NCBI GenBank assembly: GCA_958436995.1
Contig: CAUBMI010000030.1
Span: 1-23,798, forward strand
Length of the DNA stretch: 23,798 nt
Direction: 5' to 3'
Origin: an uncultured Collinsella sp.
Lineage (GTDB): Bacteria; Actinomycetota; Coriobacteriia; Coriobacteriales; Coriobacteriaceae
How positions within the stretch are numbered: position 1 is the first letter of the stretch; each line of letters starts with the position of its first letter. Under the pieces are notes generated by a model that was not told where the DNA came from, ran no database searches, and was given only the letters and a program-made list of their open reading frames with translations. Of this stretch, positions 7,110-13,522 are shown in pieces. The translations under genes and the position numbers were made by a program.

Positions 7110-9431
7110 TTAGATATTGGTGCCGAGTCGGTATGCCGCACGGACCGCTTCGAGCACACGGCCGGGCGCAAACCCATCGCCGATGTTATGCAGCTCGTCA
7201 GCGGCGTGCGTCTGCTGCAGTTTGTAGAACAGCGCGTCGTCGGGGTGTCCGCCGCAGGCAATGATTACCAAGTCGCAGGTTAGCTCGAGTGACTTCCAGT
7301 CGTTGCCGATTTTGGGTGCAAGCGGGTTTTCGACGTTCTCGGGCAAGACCGGTGACCACGAGACGTAGGGGTCGGGAACGTTTTTGTGGCAGTTGCGACT
7401 CAAGTGGAGACGCGCACACCTCGATGGGGCTCCAGACTCGCGTTTGCCGCCGACTTCCGCGCGCTCGACGCGTGTCATATTGAGGAGCCGCACATTGCGT
7501 CCCCTGAGCGTATGGAGTAGGTGGCCGCGATTTGCCGTGCAGGCGCCCTGCATCATGTGAGGCAGCATTTCAATTACGCTGACCTGTGGTATGCCGTGTT
7601 CGACGGTGAGCCATTGGGCAACCTCGCAGCCCACGGCCCCTCCGCCAATGATGGCGACGGTTTTGGCGTTGCCAAGCAGCGCGGGTTGGCGCAGTAGCTG
7701 CGTTGCCTGCACGGCATGGCCCGATGCTGCAAGCTCCGTAAGGCCGGGGATGGGCGGTATCGCATTAGAAGTGCCTGTTGCACACACGATTGCGTCGAAG
7801 CCTGCTTTTGCAAGATCTTCGGCGCGTGCTGCCCGTCCAAGCTCGAGTGTCAGGTTCCCGTTGGGTTTTTCTGTCTGCTCGCGCACCTGTCGAACAAGAT
7901 AGGAGCGGTAATTATCGAGGTCGAACTTGATCCGGGCGGTGCTGGCGGAGAGGAGTTTTCCTCCAAGTTCATCTTCGGCGTCGATGAGCTTTACGTCGTG
8001 GCCACGACGCGCGGCGATTAGCGCACAGACCATCCCGGCGGGTCCGGCTCCTATCACCGCTATGCGTTTGGGTTCTATGGCGGGAGCGGGTGTCTGGGGC
8101 ATGAGGTATTCAAAGCTGCAGCGTGGATTGACGGCACACTGCGGATGGCCCCCTTCGACAAACTCGTTGAGGCATCCTTCCTGGCATCCGATGCAGGGGC
8201 GAATATCTGCCACGCGACCGGCGTACGCCTTGTTGGGCCACTCGGGATCCGCAAGCAGCGGGCGTCCGAGCATGATCATATCGGCGTCGCCATTGCGAAG
8301 GGCGCGTTCGGCAATGTCGGGGTAGCCCAACTTACCCACCGCGACAACGGGTATGGGAAGGCCGGCATTGGAGCGGATATTGTCGGCGGCAAAGCGCTCC
8401 CGAACGGCGCGCGCTACGGGAACGAAGCAGCCTGCGGGCATGCTCGCAGGCGGGTGGGGCATCCACCAGTTGTCATAGCAACCAAGGTCGACGTCAAAGA
8501 TGTCTACTCCCGCCGCCACGAGCTCTTCCATATAACCCAGGGTCTGTTCGACTGTGCGGCCGCCGCGCATGCGTCCCAGATAGGTCGAATTCATGACCTG
8601 CTCGTCATAGGTTTCCTCGAGTGCAAGCGAAAGGTCGATGCGGTACATGATGGGGTAGTCGGGCCCAACGCGGCGACGGATTTCTTTGATCATATCGAGG
8701 CCAAATTGACGCCAATCGGCATAACGTCCGAGCTTGCGATGGTTAAAGGCGGGGTTTCCGAGCTGCTCGATAAGATAACCCTCGTGCCCGTGCAAATAGA
8801 CGCCATCGATGCCCATGGCATGAGCATCGGCCGCCGCTTGGCCGATATTGTTTACGATACGGCGCAGCTTTTGATCCGAGAGGCGCATGCATGGAATGGC
8901 GGGGATGTAGTAGTTAGGCAAGAAACTCGCCGAGACCGGAAACTTTTTTTGCGTGATGAGGCATTGCGGGTTGCCCACGCGGCCGAGTCCGGCCGTAAGC
9001 TGGACAAAAATGCGCGATCCGAAGGCATGGACACCTTGGGCAAGGTCGCGCCAGCCTGCCATAACGGTTCGGCTTCGATCGATGCGCGGGAAATAGGTGA
9101 GCTTGTCCAGCTCGGTGACCGTGGTATCGATGCCGTGGCTTACCGGTACGAGTCCTGTTGTGATGAGGCCGCAGCCGCCTTTGGCGCGGGCGAAAAAGTA
9201 CTGCAGCATCATGTCGCTGGGACGACCAGTTTCCTCGCACATGTCGATATTGCCCATCGGTGCCATGACAATGCGGTTTTTGACGGTGAGCTTGTTAATT
9301 TTGATGGGAGAGAAGAGCTTGTCAAAAGGATAGAGCTCTTGTGTCATGCGGGACGATCCGCAACCGGAATTTTTGGCGGGCCAGCTGTCGAATGAGTCGA
9401 CGAGTTGCTGCACCAGTACGTCTTTTCCCAA
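7110..9431 (-). CDS. Old-yellow-enzyme family [4Fe-4S]/FMN/FAD ene-reductase (2,4-dienoyl-CoA reductase/BaiH-like)
   Basis: This multidomain flavoenzyme probably reduces a C=C bond with NAD(P)H. From the TTG at 9431 it has about 773 residues. The FMN TIM barrel starts at FDKLFSPIKI (about 36), with active-site HGHEGYLIEQ near 214. The cluster motif CIGCQEGC...C lies at 413-432, the FAD site VIGAGPAG near 459-466 and the NAD(P) site IIGGGAVG near 594-601. The end is NIGDGFAPGRVLEAVRAAYRLG. It is longer than the roughly 640-680 residues usual for the family. The extra length is mainly between the barrel core and its last strands. TTG 9431 is preferred because AAAGGA sits six bases upstream. The ATG at 9347 has no such site but matches where the conserved region begins. 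First gene of the AcnX run. Confidence 0.9.
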   Translation of the reverse strand: MGKDVLVQQLVDSFDSWPAKNSGCGSSRMTQELYPFDKLFSPIKINKLTVKNRIVMAPMGNIDMCEETGRPSDMMLQYFFARAKGGCGLITTGLVPVSHGIDTTVTELDKLTYFPRIDRSRTVMAGWRDLAQGVHAFGSRIFVQLTAGLGRVGNPQCLITQKKFPVSASFLPNYYIPAIPCMRLSDQKLRRIVNNIGQAAADAHAMGIDGVYLHGHEGYLIEQLGNPAFNHRKLGRYADWRQFGLDMIKEIRRRVGPDYPIMYRIDLSLALEETYDEQVMNSTYLGRMRGGRTVEQTLGYMEELVAAGVDIFDVDLGCYDNWWMPHPPASMPAGCFVPVARAVRERFAADNIRSNAGLPIPVVAVGKLGYPDIAERALRNGDADMIMLGRPLLADPEWPNKAYAGRVADIRPCIGCQEGCLNEFVEGGHPQCAVNPRCSFEYLMPQTPAPAIEPKRIAVIGAGPAGMVCALIAARRGHDVKLIDAEDELGGKLLSASTARIKFDLDNYRSYLVRQVREQTEKPNGNLTLELGRAARAEDLAKAGFDAIVCATGTSNAIPPIPGLTELAASGHAVQATQLLRQPALLGNAKTVAIIGGGAVGCEVAQWLTVEHGIPQVSVIEMLPHMMQGACTANRGHLLHTLRGRNVRLLNMTRVERAEVGGKRESGAPSRCARLHLSRNCHKNVPDPYVSWSPVLPENVENPLAPKIGNDWKSLELTCDLVIIACGGHPDDALFYKLQQTHAADELHNIGDGFAPGRVLEAVRAAYRLGTNI

Positions 9432-9467
9432 TGAGGTTCCTTTCAGATGTTGACAAGGTAACAAAGC

Positions 9468-9495
9468 AGTTTACGTCTAAATGTTTAATAGTCAA
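9468..9495 (-). promoter_or_regulatory. Candidate promoter of the reductase/AcnX operon
   Basis: On the minus strand TTGACT (9490-9495) and TAAACT (9468-9473) are separated by 16 bases. The first matches five of six and the second four of six consensus positions. Transcription would start near 9461, about 30 bases before the TTG start. The surrounding bases are AT-rich with GTTGAC-type half sites. The call is sequence-only. Confidence 0.4.
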
Positions 9496-9514
9496 CAACA
9501 AAGGAGTGAGTTCG

Positions 9515-9580
9515 GTGAAGGAAAAAAGACTCAATGAGTGCCAGATGGCAAGCTGTGCTGCGACATTAGCTCCCAGCTAA
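9515..9580 (+). CDS. Possible 21-codon small ORF upstream of the FxLYD-like gene
   Basis: A GTG at 9515 has AAGGAG at 9501-9506, eight bases upstream, a better site than many real genes here. The predicted 21-residue peptide starts MKEKRLNECQ, contains two Cys and ends LAPS before TAA at 9578-9580. The stop codon falls in the right arm of a perfect 8-bp hairpin (9564-9571 and 9575-9582, CCC loop). No repeated codon suggests attenuation. It could be a leader peptide, a small protein or chance. Confidence 0.3.
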   Translation: MKEKRLNECQMASCAATLAPS

Positions 9581-9599
9581 TGAATTTGAGCTCGCTGCC

Positions 9600-9643
9600 T
9601 CCTACGATGTGCTGTGTGCCGGCACGGTAGCCGGATCGTAGGA
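9600..9643 (+). promoter_or_regulatory. 5' UTR hairpin that includes the ribosome binding site of the next gene
   Basis: TCCTACGAT at 9600-9608 pairs perfectly with ATCGTAGGA at 9635-9643. An inner GTGCCGGCAC palindrome lies in the loop. The right arm contains the AGGA of the AGGAAGG ribosome binding site for the gene at 9654. The folded RNA would therefore hide the site. This suggests translational control, but no ligand-binding domain is recognised. Confidence 0.4.
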
Positions 9644-9653
9644 AGGATGCATA

Positions 9654-10097
9654 ATGGCAAAAGAGGGAAAGAAGCCGATCGGCAAGATCGTTTTGGGTGT
9701 CATCGTGGTGCTCGTTGTTGCCGGCGTTGTAGGCTCTATGGGTGGTAACTCGTCCGATTCGTCAACGGGTGAAGCAGCAAAGCCTGCCGAACAGACCCAG
9801 CAAGTCGAGGAGCAAAAAGAGGCACAAGAACCCTATACGGTTTCGGATGAGGCCGGGGATACGTCTAATCAGTTCGCGTATAAGATCACTGGCACGTTGA
9901 CCAATAATACGGATAAAGAGCAAAGCTACATTCAGATTGAGTATGTTCTGTATGACGCAGACGGCAATCAGGTGGGAACGGCTCTTGCGAACACCAACCA
10001 TCTCAAGGCGGGCGGCACCTGGAAGTTCGAAGCGATGAGCACGGTATCTCCCGACCAGGTTGCCAGCTGGGAACGTTCTGACGTGAGCGGTTTTTAA
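9654..10097 (+). CDS. Membrane-anchored FxLYD-like domain protein
   Basis: This 147-residue protein has a short basic N-terminus (MAKEGKKPIGK), then one hydrophobic segment at about residues 11-30. A Ser/Gly/Glu/Gln-rich linker runs from about 31 to 62. The C-terminal beta-rich domain has the pattern FAYKITGTLTNNTDKEQSY, IEYVLYDADGNQVGTALANT, HLKAGGTWKFEA. The VLYDADG core matches the FxLYD motif region of small extracellular beta-sandwich domains. The N-terminus has no lipobox Cys, so a signal anchor is more likely than a lipoprotein. AGGAAGG lies upstream of the ATG. The XRE regulator gene starts 46 bases downstream. Function is unknown. Confidence 0.85.
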   Translation: MAKEGKKPIGKIVLGVIVVLVVAGVVGSMGGNSSDSSTGEAAKPAEQTQQVEEQKEAQEPYTVSDEAGDTSNQFAYKITGTLTNNTDKEQSYIQIEYVLYDADGNQVGTALANTNHLKAGGTWKFEAMSTVSPDQVASWERSDVSGF

Positions 10098-10143
10098 CTA
10101 GAATTAAAAACATGGTTACTATGCGAGCTGGGGGTGAGGCCAT

Positions 10144-10566
10144 ATGCCCGATAAGAAGCTAACCGAAGAGTTGCTCAACGAGCTGCTTGATGCCCCGAGT
10201 ATCGAGGGCTATATCAAAGAGCACGACTTTACCGCCCCGTCGCTTTCGGAGTATCTGAAACAGCTTTTGGAAGAAAAGGGGCTGGAGCGTTCGCGCGTGG
10301 TGCGTATGGCCGACCTCAACGAGACGTTTGGCTATCAGATCTTTACCGGTGCGCGGCATCCGAGCCGCAATAAGGTGCTGCAGATTGCCTTTGCCATGGC
10401 GCTGACGCTCAAGGAGACCAACCGAGCCTTGACGGCGGCGGGCGCCAATGTCCTCAACTGCAAGGACCGCCGTGACGCCATCATCATTTTCTGTATCGAT
10501 CGCGGCTGCAGCCTGCAAAAGGTGAACGAGGAGCTGTATCGCTTTGGTGAGGAGACGGTGAGCTAA
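10144..10566 (+). CDS. XRE-type helix-turn-helix protein paired with a kinase
   Basis: This 140-residue soluble protein contains a lambda-repressor-like helical region at about 33-95. Its elements are LSEYLKQLLEEKGLERSRVVRMADLNETFGYQIFTG, then ARHPSRNKVLQIAFAMALTLKETNRALTAAG. The tail DRRDAIIIFCIDRGCSLQKVNEELYRFGEE is a second small helical module. It precedes a membrane Ser/Thr kinase gene, an arrangement I recall from other gut Gram-positive genomes. The protein could be a phosphorylation target or a regulator of the locus, but this is inference. The ATG at 10144 was chosen because the sequence GGGGTGAGG lies a few bases upstream. No signal peptide or membrane segment is present. Confidence 0.82.
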   Translation: MPDKKLTEELLNELLDAPSIEGYIKEHDFTAPSLSEYLKQLLEEKGLERSRVVRMADLNETFGYQIFTGARHPSRNKVLQIAFAMALTLKETNRALTAAGANVLNCKDRRDAIIIFCIDRGCSLQKVNEELYRFGEETVS

Positions 10567-10610
10567 CGGTTGGCTGCCGGCGGAAGCGCCGTTCACGATA
10601 TTTAGAACGT

Positions 10611-10646
10611 GCAGGGCACGGGCGTCATGGGGCGTCCGTGCCCTGC
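10611..10646 (+). promoter_or_regulatory. GC-rich hairpin immediately before the kinase start
   Basis: GCAGGGCACGG at 10611-10621 pairs perfectly with CCGTGCCCTGC at 10636-10646. The 14-nt loop allows further G-U and C-G pairs. Only a weak T-containing tail (GTTATTAT) follows, overlapping the likely kinase ATG at 10653. It may be a weak terminator for the XRE gene or an element limiting kinase translation. Confidence 0.45.
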
Positions 10647-10652
10647 GTTATT

Positions 10653-12035
10653 ATGGACGCTATGGATACTCAGAGCCCAACATATTCCGATGATGAGCTG
10701 ACCGCTGCGCTCGCCGGACACCTGGCGTCACTTGAGCGTGATGACAGTTATCGCGTAGACCGTGTGCTCAAGCACTCCGACGTCGAGACGACCGAGCTCG
10801 TGTACTTTGAGGGCTCCGGCGGAGGATCTCTTGGCCCCTTTGTTCGCAAGCGCATCGACGCGTCGGCCCAGATTGGCGGGGCGTATGAACGCCTGTTTGC
10901 GGCCCAGCGTGCCGGGCGACGTTACGAGCACTTGCCTCGGATTGTCGATTGCCGCCGCGTGGGCGACGAGCTTTGCGTGGTCATGGAATACATCGAAGGC
11001 GAAACGCTCGGGGCCCTGGTGGGGCGTTTGGGTGCGACGCCCGATTATGCTTGTGAGCTGTTTGGCGCCCTTTGTGATGCAGTTGCGGAGCTCCATGCCG
11101 GCTTTGCGTCGGCGGGGGAGATGGCCGCTCCGGTGATCCATCGCGACCTAAAGCCCTCGAATATCATCGTGTCGGGCGCAAACTATACGCCCGATACAGG
11201 CATGACGTTTTCATCGCTGGTGATTATCGATTTGGGAATCGCTCGCGTGTGGCGCGAGGGAGCCGATGCCGATACCGTTAAGTTTGGCACGCGTCCCTAT
11301 GCGCCGCCCGAGCAGTATGGTTTTGGCCAGACGAGCGTGCGCAGCGATGTCTATGCGCTCGGTGCCCTGCTGTTCTTTTGTCTGACGGGGGCCGATCCCA
11401 AGCCAGGTCGGAACATACGCGAGCAATGCGAGGCACGTGACGTCCCCGCCTCGCTTGCCGATGTTATTTGCATGGCGATGGCGCTCGATCCGGACAAGCG
11501 CTTTGCAAGCGCGAAGGTGCTAGGGCACGCTGCACGCGCATCGTATGCGTCGTCCGCGCCGAATGCTGCTTCCTTTCAAGAGCCTCCGGAGCGGCGAGCC
11601 GTGTGCCCTGCGCCCGTGCTCCCCACGGATCAGTCTCAGGGTGGATTGCCGTTGGTGCCTGAGCGCCCGAATTTACTCTCCCGCATTCCCGACACCGTTG
11701 GGCGCATTTGGAACGCATTCGTCTATCTTTCGCTACTTGTTTTCTTTGCCGGAAGCCATTTTGCCGTTTTTCATCCTACGGGCGCCAACCAAAACTACCC
11801 GATGTGGTTTCTCGCGATTGAGTATTTTATCTTCGTCGACGGTCTCGTAGTGCTCATCCATTTTGTGATGCTCGACAAACGCCGCCTTCGCCGGCGGTTT
11901 GAGCTACTCGATAGATACCGCGGTAAAAAGCTTGCAAAGCTCTGGCTCAAGGCTATGGGTGTGCTCTTGTTGGCAATGATTATCATTGTTGCCATTGCAA
12001 ACGCGACTGGCGTCGTCGATACCTCCGTCGCGTAA
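10653..12035 (+). CDS. Membrane-anchored Ser/Thr protein kinase (Hanks type)
   Basis: This roughly 460-residue protein has an N-terminal kinase domain at about 33-300, a linker and three C-terminal membrane segments near 350-375, 385-408 and 430-455. Visible motifs are the probable ATP Lys66 in VRKRID, VMEYIEGETL near 110-119, HRDLKPSN at 163-170 (catalytic Asp165), IIDLG at 191-195 (DLG instead of DFG), GTRPYAPPEQYG near 212-223 and RSDVYALG near 230-237. The glycine-rich loop is poorly conserved. There is no PASTA repeat, so it is not a PknB/PrkC cell-wall kinase of the common type. A GTG at 10638 lies inside the hairpin arm. ATG at 10653 or 10662 is more plausible, although neither has a clear ribosome binding site. 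Confidence 0.88.
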   Translation: MDAMDTQSPTYSDDELTAALAGHLASLERDDSYRVDRVLKHSDVETTELVYFEGSGGGSLGPFVRKRIDASAQIGGAYERLFAAQRAGRRYEHLPRIVDCRRVGDELCVVMEYIEGETLGALVGRLGATPDYACELFGALCDAVAELHAGFASAGEMAAPVIHRDLKPSNIIVSGANYTPDTGMTFSSLVIIDLGIARVWREGADADTVKFGTRPYAPPEQYGFGQTSVRSDVYALGALLFFCLTGADPKPGRNIREQCEARDVPASLADVICMAMALDPDKRFASAKVLGHAARASYASSAPNAASFQEPPERRAVCPAPVLPTDQSQGGLPLVPERPNLLSRIPDTVGRIWNAFVYLSLLVFFAGSHFAVFHPTGANQNYPMWFLAIEYFIFVDGLVVLIHFVMLDKRRLRRRFELLDRYRGKKLAKLWLKAMGVLLLAMIIIVAIANATGVVDTSVA

Positions 12036-12040
12036 AAGAA

Positions 12041-12064
12041 AAAGGGCCCCAATTGGGGCCCTTT
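12041..12064. terminator. Bidirectional intrinsic terminator between convergent genes
   Basis: A perfect 24-bp palindrome centred on AATT has GC-rich arms ending in AAA/TTT. It starts five bases after the kinase stop and lies ten bases beyond the stop of the convergent coiled-coil gene. A-rich sequence on its left supplies extra U residues on the minus-strand transcript. It should serve both genes. Confidence 0.9.
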
Positions 12065-12074
12065 GACGTTGATC

Positions 12075-13208
12075 TTAGATGCGGTTCATCTGGGTTGCAA
12101 CCTTGTTGTACCAGTCCTGCCACGTGGGCGGGCAGTACTTTTTGGCGGCTGCCGGGGTAAGCGTGGAGCCATAGTTGGCGCCCAGGTAGGCAACGTGGGC
12201 AGAGACGCCCTCGCTCCAGCTACCAAAGCTCCGCCAGCCGCCGCCGCGGGCGCTCCAGCCCCAGGCGTTATAGGAGCCGGCACAATAGAGGCCCTTGCTG
12301 CTCTCGATGCAGGCGATGGCGGGAGACCAGCGAGGGTCAACACCGGTGTTCCAGGCTGCCACGGCAAAGTTGTAACCCTGGCCTGCCATGGGGGAGCCGG
12401 CGAGGTAGTTGTCGATGCGACTCGTCCACTCGTTGATAAACGAGTCGTAATCGGAGTTGCCGGTATTGGAGTTGTTCACCGTGGTGTCGATAGTGGTGTT
12501 GGCGTTATTGGCCTGGCTGTTGGAGTTGTTGCCGCTCACGCCCTCGCCCGAGAGCTTCTCGGCGGCAGCGGCCTTGTCGGCCTCGAGCTTGGCCAGCTCG
12601 GCGGCATTCTCCTGCTCGGCCTTTGCCTGGGCTTCGCTGCGAAGCTGCTGGGCCTGTGCCAGTGCGTCCTCGGCGGTTTTCTGCTCGGTCTCGAGTTGGG
12701 ACTTGGCCTGCTCGAGCTCGGTCTTGTTCTGCTCGAGTTCGGTCTGCATCTTGTTGAGCTCTTCGATCTCGTCGACGCTCGAGCTCGTGATCTGGTTGGT
12801 GTACTTGCAGGTGGTGATGAACTCGCCCAGGCTCTGCGCGTTGACCAGGAAGCTCACGATGGGGTTGGTGCCCTTCTGGTACTTATACAGATCGCGCATG
12901 GCGGAGCTCGCCTTGGCCTGTTGATCGGGAAGTTCGGCTTCGATCTTCTCGATGCTTGCCTCGTTAGTGTCGATTTGCTTCTGCAGATCCTCGAGCTTGG
13001 TGCGGGCTTCGTTGTAGGCACTCGTGGCGGTTTCGATTTTCTGCTGGGCAGCGGAAAGCTGATCCTGCGTTGCCTGCGAGGCGGCATAGGCTGCGACGGG
13101 GGAGAGCATCGGCGCGGCCGTCAGTGTAACGGCAAGCGCGGCGCTCGTGATGATACGAGCCGGCTTCGACGCGATGAGCGCTGCGGTGCGATGGTTCGAA
13201 TGCTGCAT
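12075..13208 (-). CDS. Secreted coiled-coil protein with lysozyme/SLT-like C-terminal domain
   Basis: This 377-residue product is probably an extracellular cell-wall hydrolase. Residues 1-42 form a signal peptide (basic start, hydrophobic core, PVAAYAAS cleavage region). Residues 45-215 are a long Glu/Gln/Ala-rich coiled coil like the N-terminal regions of PcsB and CwlO. An Asn/Ser/Thr-rich linker spans about 222-252. The C-terminal domain (255-377) has FAVAAWNTGVDPRWSPAIAC and IESSKG, where Glu302 resembles the catalytic Glu of lysozyme/transglycosylase folds, then YNAWGW. Two Cys near 300 and 309 could form a disulfide. The ATG at 13208 has AGAGGGA upstream. A TTG at 13223 is the alternative. 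In PcsB/CwlO relatives the coiled coil mediates control by FtsEX. No ftsEX is in this window. Confidence 0.87.
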   Translation of the reverse strand: MQHSNHRTAALIASKPARIITSAALAVTLTAAPMLSPVAAYAASQATQDQLSAAQQKIETATSAYNEARTKLEDLQKQIDTNEASIEKIEAELPDQQAKASSAMRDLYKYQKGTNPIVSFLVNAQSLGEFITTCKYTNQITSSSVDEIEELNKMQTELEQNKTELEQAKSQLETEQKTAEDALAQAQQLRSEAQAKAEQENAAELAKLEADKAAAAEKLSGEGVSGNNSNSQANNANTTIDTTVNNSNTGNSDYDSFINEWTSRIDNYLAGSPMAGQGYNFAVAAWNTGVDPRWSPAIACIESSKGLYCAGSYNAWGWSARGGGWRSFGSWSEGVSAHVAYLGANYGSTLTPAAAKKYCPPTWQDWYNKVATQMNRI

Positions 13209-13264
13209 CCAGTCCCTCTGCAATCAATCGTAGGTTATAGTTCGAAAGTTATTCTACTACTGCT

Positions 13265-13320
13265 TTCGACCTCAACTTGAACCTTAAAGGTTCTAAAGGG
13301 TCAAGTTGAACTTGAGGTTT
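13265..13320. promoter_or_regulatory. Cluster of SoxR/MerR-like operator dyads
   Basis: Two perfect 7-1-7 palindromes lie 22 bases apart centre to centre: GAACCTT-A-AAGGTTC (13279-13293) and TCAAGTT-G-AACTTGA (13301-13315). TCAACTTGA (13272-13280) and TCAAGTTGA (13301-13309) also form a 9-bp inverted repeat. The element resembles the SoxR box (CCTCAAGTTAACTTGAGG, from memory). A plus-strand TTCGAC/TTCTAA pair with a 20-base spacer would fit MerR-type promoters. No merR-like gene is in the window. The rest of the 314-base gap 13209-13522 holds the promoter listed next, a TAACGTTA palindrome at 13374-13381, and no recognisable gene. Confidence 0.45.
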
Positions 13321-13436
13321 TGGCCTTGACCTGCAGTTATAGTGAATTGTTAAGAAACCATAGAGTTCAACTTTAACGTTACGGAACCCTGCGGGCTCGA
13401 TCATAAGCGCCTGCTTGCCATAGATATGGTGGAACT

Positions 13437-13466
13437 TTGGGAAGCGGCAGTTTGGCACGCTAGAAT
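13437..13466 (+). promoter_or_regulatory. Candidate promoter of the ligase/racemase operon
   Basis: TTGGGA at 13437-13442 and TAGAAT at 13461-13466 are separated by 18 bases, with four and five of six consensus matches. This gives a leader of about 50 bases before the ATG at 13523, which has AGGAAG five bases upstream. Confidence 0.4.
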
Positions 13467-13522
13467 AAACCAGTTGCATAAAGACCGCCCATCGTACGGG
13501 CAGTTGATGATAGGAAGTTTCC

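Noticed and set aside
8145..9395. A 416-codon plus-strand open frame opposite the reductase
   Set aside because: Antisense shadow. The reductase on the other strand has intact Fe-S, FAD and NAD(P) motifs.
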